Below are positions 15,108-24,090 of a DNA stretch of 64,000 nt, piece after piece. Position numbers and translations under genes: made by a program. Source of the stretch: JAGRGG01 sp965217265 (GTDB lineage Bacteria > Pseudomonadota > Alphaproteobacteria > Geminicoccales > Geminicoccaceae); the NCBI GenBank assembly GCA_965217265.1, contig CBDCHP010000011.1:310001-374000 (forward strand), in the 5' to 3' direction. The notes under the pieces were generated by a model that was not told the DNA's origin, searched no databases, and saw nothing but the letters and a program-made list of their open reading frames with translations. Position 1 is the first letter of the stretch. Each line of letters starts with the position of its first letter.

Positions 15108-17153
15108 TCAAGCGGCGTTCGTGGCCTGAGCACCGACGATGGCCTCGGCCAAGCGGTCGGGCACCTCGGCCAAGTGGTCGAAGCGCCAGGTGAACGAGCC
15201 GGCCCCTTGCGTCGCCGAGCGCAGCAGCACGACGAGGTCGTAGATCTCGGCCTGCGGCAGGTGCGCCTTGATCGCGTCCCAGCCGCGCCAGCCCGCCTTG
15301 GCCTCGTAGCCGAGGATCTGGCCGCGTTTTTGGCTGACGATCTGCAACGCGCGCGAGGTTTGCTCGGAGGGCACCGAGACGACGACCTCCAGGACCGGTT
15401 CGAGCAGTGCCGGCCGGCAGGCGGGCATCCCCTCCCTCAAGGCGAGCGCCGTCGCCATCTTGAACGAGAGTTCGTTGCTGTCGACGCTGTGGAACTGGCC
15501 GTCGGTGAGGGCGACGCCGACGTCGACGACGGGAAAGCCGAGCGGACCCTTGGCGAAGTACTCGCGGGCACCCGCCTCGACCGCCGGGACGTAGGCCTTG
15601 GGCACCGAGCCGCCGACGACCTTGCTCTCGAAGGCGAAGCCCCCGCCGCGCGGGAGCGGGCGGATGTCGATCTTGACGTCGCCGAACTGGCCGTGCCCGC
15701 CGCTCTGCTTCTTGTGCCGCCCGTGCGCCGAGGCGCTCTTGCGGATCGTCTCGCGGTAGGGCGTCGCCGGCACGCGCGCGTCGAGGGCGAGGTTGTGCTT
15801 GGTCTTCAAGCGGTCGAGCGCGATCTTCAGGTGCACCTCGCCCCGGCCCCAGAGCACGGTCTCGTTCGTCTCGGGGTCCTGGCGCAGGCTCAGGCCCGGG
15901 TCCTCGTCGAGCAGCTTCTGGAACGCGCTTGAGAGCTTGACGTCGTCGCCGCGGTCGGCCGCCTGGACCGCGTAGGCGAACATCGGCTCGCAGCCCTCGC
16001 CCGCCGCCGCCCCGTCGGTCGTCGGCGCGTCACGCGCCGCGCCCTCCTCCAGGGTCTGGCCGGTCCGGGCGTCGTCGAGGCGGGCGAGCGCCACGATCTC
16101 GCCGGGACCCGCCTCGCCGGCCGGCTCCTGCGCCGCCCCGGTCAGGCGCATGGTACCGCCGACCCGCATCCCGCCGAGCGTGATCCCGTCCTTGACGGTC
16201 CCGCGCCAGACGCGGACCAGCGAGAGCTTGCCGGCGTGGTGCTGCTGGTAGGTCTTCAAGACCGTGACGAGGGCCGGGCCGTCGCCGTCGTGGCCCAGAT
16301 CCTCGGCGCGGGCGGAAGCATTCGGGGTCTCCTTGGCGAGGCAGTCGAGCAGGCGGCGCACGCCCATGTCCTTCTCGGCGACGCCGATGAAGACCGGCAC
16401 GACCTGGTCGGCGCGCAGCGTCGTCTGCAGATCCCTGCGGATCGTCGCCTCGTCCGGCGCCTCCTCGTCGAGCAGCTGCGTCAGCAACTCGTCGTCGAAG
16501 TCGGCCAGCGTCTCCAGCATCTCCTGGCGGGCGTCCGCCTCGCGCTCGGCGTAGTCGGGCGGCAAGGCGATCGGCTCGGCGGCGGACCCTTCCTGGTAGG
16601 CATAAGCTCTCTCGGTCACGAGGTCGATGTAGCCGAGCAAGTCCTCGCCGCGGCCGATCGCGTACTGGTGCGGCACGACCGGGCGCAGGCTGACCTCGCG
16701 CAGGCCGGCGATCAGGTCGCGAAAACGCACGTCGGAGCGGTCGAGCTTGTTGATGAAGACGACGTGCGGGATCCCGTTCGCGTCCAGGTAGTGCAGCAAG
16801 GGCGTCAGCGCCGGGAGGCGCTCCAGGACCGGCTCGACGACGACGACGGCGAGGTCGACCCCCTTGAGCGCCGCCAGCGCCTCGTGGCCCAGTTCGACCG
16901 AGCCCGGGCAGTCGAGGACGGTGAACTTGGCGCCCTCGGCCTCCAGCCACGCGGCACTCACTTCGGTGCTCATCTGCCGCGCCCGCGCCTCGGGTGCGGC
17001 GTCGCCGACCGTGGTGCCGTCGGTGACCCTGCCCTTGCGGCCGATCCGCTTCGAGACGAAGAGGAGGCTCTCCAGCAGCGTCGTCTTGCCGCTTCCCATC
17101 GGACCGACGAGCGCCACGCCCCGCCAAGCCCCGTCAACCGCTGCCTGCGTCAC
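15108..17153 (-). CDS. Elongation factor G-like translational GTPase
   Basis: 681 aa from GTG 17153, chosen because GGGAGG (17161-17166) lies 7 nt upstream and the protein then begins just before the G1 motif GPMGSGKT (17-24). Further motifs: DCPGSVELGHE (G3) and FINKLD (G4). Domains II-V follow in EF-G order, with GRGEVHLKIALDRLK and the HGQFGDVKIDIRP region. It lacks the canonical G1 AHIDAGKTT form and belongs to the EF-G-like (FusA2/EF-G2) branch, whose members may act in translation under stress rather than as the main translocase. Open sequence up to ATG 17303 exists but would overlap the divergent gene. Confidence 0.9.
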   Translation of the reverse strand: MTQAAVDGAWRGVALVGPMGSGKTTLLESLLFVSKRIGRKGRVTDGTTVGDAAPEARARQMSTEVSAAWLEAEGAKFTVLDCPGSVELGHEALAALKGVDLAVVVVEPVLERLPALTPLLHYLDANGIPHVVFINKLDRSDVRFRDLIAGLREVSLRPVVPHQYAIGRGEDLLGYIDLVTERAYAYQEGSAAEPIALPPDYAEREADARQEMLETLADFDDELLTQLLDEEAPDEATIRRDLQTTLRADQVVPVFIGVAEKDMGVRRLLDCLAKETPNASARAEDLGHDGDGPALVTVLKTYQQHHAGKLSLVRVWRGTVKDGITLGGMRVGGTMRLTGAAQEPAGEAGPGEIVALARLDDARTGQTLEEGAARDAPTTDGAAAGEGCEPMFAYAVQAADRGDDVKLSSAFQKLLDEDPGLSLRQDPETNETVLWGRGEVHLKIALDRLKTKHNLALDARVPATPYRETIRKSASAHGRHKKQSGGHGQFGDVKIDIRPLPRGGGFAFESKVVGGSVPKAYVPAVEAGAREYFAKGPLGFPVVDVGVALTDGQFHSVDSNELSFKMATALALREGMPACRPALLEPVLEVVVSVPSEQTSRALQIVSQKRGQILGYEAKAGWRGWDAIKAHLPQAEIYDLVVLLRSATQGAGSFTWRFDHLAEVPDRLAEAIVGAQATNAA

Positions 17154-17331
17154 GATCTTGCCTCCCGATTGTCGCTCGAAGGTCATGGTAAACCCGACCG
17201 GTGCGTTCGGGAATAGGCGCTGGGATACGTTTTCAGCCGTTGCATCAAGGGCGGCTTTGCGCAAGACTTCATCCTCGCGGAGGACGACGGTCTGAACCAC
17301 CATGAAACACCAATGGGGCGGCGGGGGCGAG

Positions 17332-18150
17332 ATGAACTGCGCTGATCTGGAGCGGTGCTTGGAAGCATGTCTGGACGGCACGCTCGGGCGCGGCCGGCTG
17401 GCCCTGTTCAAGCGCCATTTGCACGGCTGTCCGCGTTGTCGCGCCCGCGTCGAGCGGCTGCGCGGCTTCGAGCGCGACCTGCACCGCCGGTTTCGCTGCA
17501 TGGAGGGGGCCGAGTCGCTCTGGGCGCCGATCGAGCTCAGCCTCGTCGAGCCCGGCCTCGTCGTCGACGAGCGCCCGCACCCGCCCGCCCTGCCGCGCGG
17601 CGGCGTCGCGACCAAGAGCCTGATCCCGACGGGCCGCGCCCTGCCGGCCCCGGCCGGGGCCGAGGCGGGACGCGGCCGGACCGGCTGGCGGCGCTTCGCC
17701 GGCGTGGCGGCGATCGCCGTCATGGCCTTGACGCTGTTCGACCTGGGCTTCGGCGGCGGCACCGCCTCGGGCCTCGCCGCCTATCGCGGCGTGATCGACG
17801 GCGACGATCCCTTGGAAATCCGCACGGGCGACATGGGCAGCCTGGACGGGTGGTTTCGGGCGCGTCTCGGCACCGACCCGCCGGCCTTGCCCGAGCCGGC
17901 CGAGGCGCGGCTTATCGGCGCAGGGATCGAGAACGGCGCCGCCGACGGTGCCGCCCTCGTCCTCTACGACATCAAGGGCACGCCCGCCGTCCTGCGCGTC
18001 GACGCCGCCGACGCCGGCGGCGTGCCGGAGGAAGGCAGGAGCGAGGATCTAGGCAACGGCCTGACCGAGGTCAGCTGGGCCGATGGCCGCTTTCACTACA
18101 CGATCGTCAGCCCGCTGCCGGCGGACAAGCTGGGGACGTTCGCGGAGTAG
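17332..18150 (+). CDS. Zinc-finger (zf-HC2-like) membrane protein, anti-sigma-like
   Basis: About 272 aa from ATG 17332; an in-frame ATG at 17302 is an alternative. The N-terminus has a Cys/His cluster (MNCADLERCLEACLDGTL, then RHLHGCPRC) typical of anti-sigma zinc-binding domains. A Pro/Ala linker, one transmembrane helix (about 123-143) and a periplasmic domain of about 120 residues follow. The layout matches an ECF anti-sigma factor, but no sigma-factor gene is adjacent, so the partner is unknown. It is divergent from the EF-G-like gene. Confidence 0.7.
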   Translation: MNCADLERCLEACLDGTLGRGRLALFKRHLHGCPRCRARVERLRGFERDLHRRFRCMEGAESLWAPIELSLVEPGLVVDERPHPPALPRGGVATKSLIPTGRALPAPAGAEAGRGRTGWRRFAGVAAIAVMALTLFDLGFGGGTASGLAAYRGVIDGDDPLEIRTGDMGSLDGWFRARLGTDPPALPEPAEARLIGAGIENGAADGAALVLYDIKGTPAVLRVDAADAGGVPEEGRSEDLGNGLTEVSWADGRFHYTIVSPLPADKLGTFAE

Positions 18151-18769
18151 GGGTTGGGCGGCAATGTGTGGCCATATTGCTGCCCAACACAATGTTAAGT
18201 CAACAGAATTTTCATATCTTCTTGATAAGCCTCATAATCTTTCCAGTCTAATAGTTCGATAACCTCCTTCGCTAAATTTTGGCCACGATGACTTTTTAGT
18301 GAAAACCTAGATCCATGATCTTCCTCTAATTTGTTAAAGAGGTTCTTGGTTAGATCGTGAAGTTTTTTATCTTCATAGTGTAATGATTGATTGCGCCCGC
18401 ACCATATTATGTCTCTAACCGAACAAAATTTGATTATTTTCCTTCTGGAGCTTTCTTTAATTCTCTGTGTATGATTGAAATACCTTGTTTAGCAATTTGC
18501 AGAACTGCACCGCAGATACTTTCTATAGACTTCTGCCTAGTTTCGATTATAAGTTTTTGATTTTCTATTTTCATTTTAATTTCGTTAACCGTGCTTTTTT
18601 GCACTTCTTTGAAATGCAGCCATATTGTAACAATCTGAGAAATCCTCATGCAACTCACTAGTTTCGAAATCCCACTGAAGTACCTTTAGATGCTTTTCCT
18701 CAGAATGAAGTAGTTTTAGCGTATCATTTAATTTTACTTCATCGTTATAAATAATGTTAAACAAACTTT

Positions 18770-19547
18770 GAGGGTCTCAGGCTAGCATAGACCGGAGGTC
18801 GCCGATCTTGTCGTTGCCGCCGAAGCGGGCGAACAGCGCGATCGAGGCGTCCACCATGCGCACGGCCTTGGAGACCACGATCGACCGGCGCCGAAAGCGG
18901 GCGAGCCAGTGCCGCTGGCGGGCGTGGTCGCGCTCGATGCCGTGGGTCTCCTTTTTGCCGACGTAGAGCCGGCCTTGGGGGATCGCCTTCTCGTAGGCGG
19001 CCCAGTCGTCGGTGCAGTAGAGCCGCACGCCCCAGCGCTTCAGGCGCTTGAGAAGGCGTTCAAGGGTGGCTCGGTCACGACCCCCCAGCTCCCAGTCGAT
19101 GAGCCGTCCCGTAGCACGATCCCGAGCCTTCCAGACCCACAGCTTGTTCGGCTTTTTTTGAGGTAGTGCCACATCTCGTCCAGCTCGACCACGACGGCAC
19201 GGCCTTCGGGCTCGGGCTTTTGCGCGTAGACTTCCGCAAAGCGCTCGATCCAGGCCTGCACCGTGGGGGTCGACACCCCGAGCAGCTTGGCGGTGCGGTT
19301 CATCGAGACGCCGCTGAGGTAGAGCAGCACCGCTTCCACCTTGAGCCGCAGCGGCATCCCGCGCGGCGGGGTGTCGGTGAAGTTCAGCCCGCAGCCCTTG
19401 CAGCGGTAGCGTTGCTTGCCGCGCATGAACCCGTTCTTGACGTGCTCCTCGCCCCCGCACCCCTTGCACCGTAGCCCCATCCAACCCGCCCCGTCCGCCG
19501 TTCCCTGGCCGACGGATATGGGCGGTCTATGCCAAGCTCAAACCCTC
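18770..19547 (-). mobile_element. IS1-family insertion sequence, copy A (778 bp)
   Basis: The ends are imperfect inverted repeats: GAGGGTCTCAGGCTAGCATA at the left and, reading inward from the right end, GAGGGTTTGAGCTTGGCATA. It is flanked by a perfect 8-bp target duplication CAAACTTT (18762-18769 and 19548-19555). Length, duplication size and two-frame transposase fit family IS1. The encoded proteins are identical to those of copy B at 59568-60345, which lies in the opposite orientation. It interrupts the AT-rich gene described above. Confidence 0.93.
18777..19480 (-). CDS. IS1-family transposase (programmed -1 frameshift)
   Basis: The first frame (from 19480) encodes a zinc-ribbon and HTH region: CKGCGG...RYRCKGCG with four cysteines, then the MNRTAKLLGVSTPTVQAWIE helix-turn-helix and DEMWHYL. 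At a run of seven A the ribosome must slip -1 to read the catalytic part (KPNKLWVWKARDRATG, YCTDDWAAY, KKETHGIERDHARQR), giving the IS1 DDE signature. Without slippage only an InsA-like repressor form would be made. The fused product is about 234 aa. Confidence 0.9.
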
Positions 19548-19699
19548 CAAACTTTTAACTGCATATTCGGTTTCTTTGATATATGTATTCATGATATTGC
19601 CACCGTACTGGTAGGTTGTAGTGTCATTTAATTTTAATGCCCTCTAACATAATTGTTAATCGCGCCAAATCTATAGAGATACATATCAGAAGCGCACGT

Positions 19700-19805
19700 T
19701 TATTTTCCTTTTCTCAATATTAGCCGCAACACTCAAACTCGCTCCAACCAAAACTCGCAAAAAAGAGAAAAAGAAGCCCCGCGCAGCGGACGCGCAAGCG
19801 TTCGT
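19700..19805. repeat. Palindromic intergenic repeat, copy 3 (right half clear, left decayed)
   Basis: From about 19754 the sequence follows the family consensus: a purine tract, then GCCCCGCGCAGCGGACGCGC and AAGCGTTC ending at 19803. The left half is recognisable at most as a pyrimidine stretch near 19711 and has no GC-rich end. The last bases lead into the TGA stop of the minus-strand gene at 19806. Confidence 0.7.
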
Positions 19806-20894
19806 TCACCCCCGATGCGCCGCCTCCAGTCTAGCCCAATCAAACTCAACACCGATGCCGGGGATGTCCGGGGCGACGGCGCGGTGGTGCTCCAGGCGGA
19901 GCGGGCGCTTGGCATACTGGTCGATCGGGAAGGAATGGACCTCGATCAAACCGGCGTTGGGCTGGGCGGCGACGAGGCTGACGTGGAGTTCGTGCATCCC
20001 GTGGCTGCACACCGGGATCCCGTGCCGCCGCGACAGATCGGCCACGCCAAGCCAGCCGGTGATGCCGCCGCAGTTGGAGGCGTCGGGCTGGACGTAGGCC
20101 AGCTTGGCGCGCTGCAACGCGCGCTCGAACTCGTGCATCGTGTGCAGGTTCTCGCCCATGGCGAGCGGCACGCCGCCGGCCTCGGCGATCTTGGCGTAAC
20201 CGTCGTCGTCGGGAACGATCGGCTCCTCGAACCAGAGCGGGTCGAAGGGCTTGAACGCCAGCGCCGCCTCGATCGCCTGGGTGACGCCCATTGAATAGTT
20301 GGCGTCGACCATCAAGGCGGTGTCGGGTCCGATCAGGCGCCGCACCGCCTCGACCCGCGCGACGTCCTCCGCAAGCGAGGGTTTGCCGACCTTGATCTTG
20401 ACCCCGTTAAAGCCCTGATCGAGGTAGGCGCGGACGTTCGCCAGCAGCTTGTCGAGCGGGAAGTTGAGGTCGATGCCGCCGCGATAGGCGGCGCAGTCGC
20501 CGCCCGCGCCGCCGGCCATCCGCCACAAGGGCTCGCCTGAGCGCCGGCCGCGGAGGTCCCAAAGGGCAAGGTCGACGGCCGAGACGGCGAACGCGGCGAC
20601 GCCGCCGCGGCCGACGTAGTGGACGTGCCAGAGCATCGCCTCGTTGAGCGCCTCGACGTCGCCCCCGTCCCGGCCGAGGAGGAAGGGCGTCAGGTCGTGC
20701 TCGATCATCGCCAGGATCGCGCGGCCGCCGCGGCCGCCGGTGTAGGTGTAGCCGGTCCCCCTCGACCCGTCGTCGAGCGTCACCGTGACGGTGACCAGCT
20801 CGAAGTGGGTGTGGTCGCCGTGCTTGGCGTCGCTCAACATCTCGGCTAGCGGGAGCGCGAAGCGTCGCGCCGCAACCCTTTGGACAGTCGGCAT
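19806..20894 (-). CDS. Mandelate racemase/muconate lactonizing enzyme family protein
   Basis: 362 aa from ATG 20894, with AGGA 9 nt upstream. It is an enolase-superfamily barrel: KxK (K166, K168), metal ligands D197 (MVDANYS), E223/E224 (WFEEPI) and E248 (MGENLH), and the His-Asp dyad of the mandelate racemase subgroup, D271 (QPDASNCGG) and H298 (CSHGMHELH). Members of this subgroup abstract a proton alpha to a carboxylate, and most are acid-sugar dehydratases. The substrate cannot be told, but the hexuronate and glyoxylate genes elsewhere in the window fit a sugar-acid lifestyle. The TGA stop is formed at the edge of a palindromic repeat. Confidence 0.88.
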   Translation of the reverse strand: MPTVQRVAARRFALPLAEMLSDAKHGDHTHFELVTVTVTLDDGSRGTGYTYTGGRGGRAILAMIEHDLTPFLLGRDGGDVEALNEAMLWHVHYVGRGGVAAFAVSAVDLALWDLRGRRSGEPLWRMAGGAGGDCAAYRGGIDLNFPLDKLLANVRAYLDQGFNGVKIKVGKPSLAEDVARVEAVRRLIGPDTALMVDANYSMGVTQAIEAALAFKPFDPLWFEEPIVPDDDGYAKIAEAGGVPLAMGENLHTMHEFERALQRAKLAYVQPDASNCGGITGWLGVADLSRRHGIPVCSHGMHELHVSLVAAQPNAGLIEVHSFPIDQYAKRPLRLEHHRAVAPDIPGIGVEFDWARLEAAHRG

Positions 20895-20985
20895 CAAGCG
20901 TCGTCCTGCCTCGCCCGAACACAAAGCGGCGATGCCCGGCCGCCGCGCGAGGTACGCACGGCGGCCGGGCGCCCTCAAACTTCCG

Positions 20986-22788
20986 TCAGCCCTTGACCTT
21001 GACGTAGGAGCCGGGCGCGTCCTCGATCGCCTTTAATTTGCCCGCGCCCGGCTTGCGCGCCGGCACCATCGGCCCCGACTTCGGCTTCAGCCACGCGGCC
21101 CAGTCCTTCCACCACGAGCCCTCGTGCTGGGTGGCGCCCTCCAGCCACGCTTCCGGCTCGTCCGGCAGGTCGTCGTTGGTCCAGTAGCCGTACTTGGTCG
21201 AGGCGGCGGGGTTGATGACGCCCGCGATGTGGCCCGAGCCCGCCAAGACGAAGCGCTTGTCGTTGCCGCCGTAGATTTGCGTCGCGCTGTAGGTGCTCTT
21301 CCAGGGCGCGATGTGGTCCTCCCTGGTCGAGACCCAGTAGACCGGCAGCTTGACCTTGCGCAGATCGATCGGCGTGCCGCACATCGTGACGCCGCCCGGC
21401 TCGACCAGCTTGTTCTCGTGGTAGAACTTGCGCAGGTAAAACCCGTGCATCGCCGCCGGCATTCGCGTGTTGTCCGAGTTCCAGTAGAGGAGGTCGAACG
21501 GGAACGGATCCTTGCCGAGCAGGTAGTTGTTGACGACGAACGACCAGATCAGGTCGTTGGCGCGCAGCATGTTGAAGGTCTTGGCCATCTCGCGGCCTTC
21601 GAGGTAGCCCTTCTTGGCCATCTGCTCTTCCATCGACTGCAACTGCGCCTCGTCGACGAAGATGCCGAGCTCGCCCGGGTCCTTGAAGTCGACCAGCGTG
21701 GTGAAGAAGGTCACCGCCTTGATGCGCGCGTCGCGCTTGGTCGCCATGTGCGCCAGCGTCGAGGCGAGCAGCGTGCCGCCGAGGCAGTAGCCGATCGCGA
21801 CGATGTCCTTCTCGCCGGTCGCCTTCTCGATCTGGTCGAGCGCGTCCAGGGCACCGCCGGTCATGTAGTCCTCGAACGTCTTGGCGGCGAGTTTCTCGTC
21901 CGGGTTGACCCAGGAGGCGACGAAGACGGTGAAGCCCTGGTCGAGGGCGAACTTGATGAAGCTGTTCTTGGCCTGCAGGTCGAGGATGTAGAACTTGTTG
22001 ATCCAGGGCGGCAGGATCAGCAGGGGCCGCTTGTGCACCTCCTTCGTCGTCGGCACGTACTGGATGAGCTGCATCAGGTCGTTCTGGTAGACGACCTTGC
22101 CGGGCGTCGTCGCGATGTTCTTGCCGATCTCGAAGGCCTCGGTGTCGGTCATGCTGATCGCGAGCTTGCCCTGGCCGCGCTCCAGGTCGGCCAGCATGTT
22201 CTTCAAGCCGCGCAGCAGGTTCTCGCCGCGGCTCTCGATCGTGGCGCGCAGCACCTCGGGGTTGGTCATGACGAAGTTCGTCGGCGCCAGCGCGTCGACG
22301 TATTGGCGGGTGTAGAACTCGGCCTTCGCCTGCTCCTTCGCGTCGGGGCCGCGGTGCTCGACCACCTGATCGGTGATGAAGCGCGAGGAGAGCAGGTAGG
22401 ACTGCTTGATGTAGTCGAAGACCGGGTTCTCCTGCCACGCCGCGTCCTTGAAGCGCCGGTCGCCCTTGTAGGGCACGGCGACGGGCTCGGGCTCGCCGCC
22501 GAGCATGCGCTGCGTCGTGTTCTGCCAAAGGCGCATGTAGTCCTGCCAGAGGTCGAACTGCGCCTGCACGGCGGAGGCGGGGTTGGTCATCATCCGCGTC
22601 GTGAGGTCGAGGAAGGTCTGGCCCAGCGCCATCGCGTTCTCGTCGGGGCCGGCGACGCTGTGGCCCTCGGCCGCTTGGCGTTCGAGAAAATCCTCGACCA
22701 GCGAGCGGCTGCGCTCGGCGATGTCCGCCATGATCGCGTTGATCTCGTCGGGATTGGGCCCCGCCGGCGCTTCTTGTTGCTTCGCCAT
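20986..22788 (-). CDS. phaC: Class I poly(3-hydroxyalkanoate) synthase
   Basis: 600 aa, normal class I length. It polymerises (R)-3-hydroxyacyl-CoA into PHA at granule surfaces. The alpha/beta-hydrolase nucleophile is C335 in the lipase-like box GYCLGGT (333-339). The PhaC N-terminal domain and the catalytic Asp/His regions (STREDHIAPW, GSGHIAGVINPA) are present. ATG 22788 follows AAGGGA at 7 nt. No phaA, phaB, phaP or phaR is adjacent, so the pathway is split across the genome. Confidence 0.97.
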   Translation of the reverse strand: MAKQQEAPAGPNPDEINAIMADIAERSRSLVEDFLERQAAEGHSVAGPDENAMALGQTFLDLTTRMMTNPASAVQAQFDLWQDYMRLWQNTTQRMLGGEPEPVAVPYKGDRRFKDAAWQENPVFDYIKQSYLLSSRFITDQVVEHRGPDAKEQAKAEFYTRQYVDALAPTNFVMTNPEVLRATIESRGENLLRGLKNMLADLERGQGKLAISMTDTEAFEIGKNIATTPGKVVYQNDLMQLIQYVPTTKEVHKRPLLILPPWINKFYILDLQAKNSFIKFALDQGFTVFVASWVNPDEKLAAKTFEDYMTGGALDALDQIEKATGEKDIVAIGYCLGGTLLASTLAHMATKRDARIKAVTFFTTLVDFKDPGELGIFVDEAQLQSMEEQMAKKGYLEGREMAKTFNMLRANDLIWSFVVNNYLLGKDPFPFDLLYWNSDNTRMPAAMHGFYLRKFYHENKLVEPGGVTMCGTPIDLRKVKLPVYWVSTREDHIAPWKSTYSATQIYGGNDKRFVLAGSGHIAGVINPAASTKYGYWTNDDLPDEPEAWLEGATQHEGSWWKDWAAWLKPKSGPMVPARKPGAGKLKAIEDAPGSYVKVKG

Positions 22789-22954
22789 CTTGCTTTCCCT
22801 TATCTTGACGCCAGCGTCGTGAACGCTGCACTGAGCGTGCGCTGGCCCTGTGACCCGCTGTGGAAGCGCTGTTTAGCCGAACACCGCGCGACCGCCAACG
22901 GTTGCGGGCGGCGTACATGTAATGAACCGACGCCCGAGTCCAAGCGGAAAGCCC

Positions 22955-24028
22955 ATGCCGACAAGGCCCTTTCGCCTCGCGCTCGGCGCGTCCCTCGGCC
23001 TCGCGCTCGGCGCCTGCGCCGACGTGGCGTCGACGGTCCCGCCGCGGCCCGCCCCGCCCGACGCGGCGACGGCGAACGCGGCCTATCCCGAGCCCGTCGA
23101 CGTGCCGGGGCGGCCGAAGCTGACCTACACGCTCGAACAGCGCCGTTCGATCGAGGACCGGCTCGTCGCCGACCGCGACAACGCCCGTCACGCCGCCGAC
23201 GCCCTGCGGGCCGGCGAGACGGTGCCGCCTCTGCCGCGCGATCTTGGGAACGACGCGGCGGGGCAGGCCCCGCCCGCCGACCCGCCGCCGCCCGCCCCGC
23301 CGCCCGCCGCCGGAACCGCGGTCCCGGTCGTGCCGGACGTCGTCGCCGCCCTGCAGGACACGGCCGCGGGCGAACTCAAAGCCGCGGCCGCCGCCGCCTC
23401 GGTCGCCGCGGCCGGGGGGGACGGGGCAGCGGTACCGGCGCCCGCCTTGCCCGGGCCGGTGGCGGCGCCGGCCGCGAGCCCCGGAACGGCGATCACCGCC
23501 CAGTCGGAGGCGGTCGGGGACCGGGTGCGCGACGACCTCGACACCATCGACGCCGAGGGCACGCTCAGCGATTTCCTCGACACGCTGGAGCGCGGCCAAG
23601 CCCGCAGGTTCGAGCGCGAGGGGGTCCTCGCGCGGGACGCCCGCACCCCCGTCCAGGCCAACCCTGCCCCGGCCGCAAAGAACGCCGCGCCGCCGGCGGC
23701 GCTCGCCGAACGCTTGGCGACGGCCCCCGCCAGCGTCGATCTACCGTCCGCCGGACCCGTGCGACTGCCCTTCGCGCCGGGTGCGGCGCGGCCCGACCAG
23801 GCCGGCTTGGCGCTCCTGGACCGGCTCGGGGCCACGCTCGCGGCCGGGGCGGCGACCGGCAAGGTGACGCTCGTCGCGGACGGGCCCGCACCCGCCGTGG
23901 CGCTGGACCGGGCGCGGGCGGTCGCGGTGCGCCTGGTGCGAGCCGGCCTGCCGGCCGGGCGGATCGAGATGAAATTGGGTGGTGCGGGGGATGCGGTCAC
24001 GATATACCGCCCGGACGCCGACGCCTGA
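22955..24028 (+). CDS. Lipoprotein with Pro/Ala-rich spacer and OmpA-like C-terminal domain
   Basis: 357 aa from ATG 22955, which gives a compact signal peptide ending in LGLALGAC; an in-frame ATG at 22922 is less likely. Residues about 80-200 are Pro/Ala-rich spacer. The last about 85 residues (from VRLPFAPGAARPDQAGLALL, then KVTLVADG, RARAVAVRLVRAGLPAGRIE) follow the OmpA/peptidoglycan-associated pattern, but the usual NxxLSxxRA motif is weak. It is probably an outer-membrane lipoprotein in the periplasm. It is divergent from phaC. Confidence 0.7.
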   Translation: MPTRPFRLALGASLGLALGACADVASTVPPRPAPPDAATANAAYPEPVDVPGRPKLTYTLEQRRSIEDRLVADRDNARHAADALRAGETVPPLPRDLGNDAAGQAPPADPPPPAPPPAAGTAVPVVPDVVAALQDTAAGELKAAAAAASVAAAGGDGAAVPAPALPGPVAAPAASPGTAITAQSEAVGDRVRDDLDTIDAEGTLSDFLDTLERGQARRFEREGVLARDARTPVQANPAPAAKNAAPPAALAERLATAPASVDLPSAGPVRLPFAPGAARPDQAGLALLDRLGATLAAGAATGKVTLVADGPAPAVALDRARAVAVRLVRAGLPAGRIEMKLGGAGDAVTIYRPDADA

Positions 24029-24090
24029 CGGGCGGCGACGCTCAGCCCCCGTCGGCCGACCCGCCCCCGCAACGACTGGCCCCGACCCCC

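Larger units (their letters stand above)
18195..19592 (-). pseudogene. AT-rich decayed gene split by an IS1-family insertion
   Basis: Removing the IS (18770-19547) and one copy of its 8-bp target duplication joins ATG 19592 (MNTYIKETEYAVKS) in frame to LFNIIYNDEVKLNDTLKLLH, which ends at a stop near 18600. Two further shifted frames continue the same protein: STVNEIKMKIENQKL... (to 18434) and then SVRDIIWCGRNQSLHYEDKK to the stop at 18195. The first shift lies at a run of six A. The original product was a helical protein of roughly 200 aa and unknown family; the last segment looks like a conserved small domain. Base composition is far more AT-rich than the flanks, indicating foreign origin. 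Confidence 0.65.

Noticed and set aside
17302..17303. Overlapping divergent ATGs (CATG) as true starts of both the EF-G-like and zinc-finger genes
   Set aside because: A GTG at 17153 with GGGAGG 7 nt upstream fits the GTPase start, and 17332 fits the other gene, so no 5' overlap is needed.
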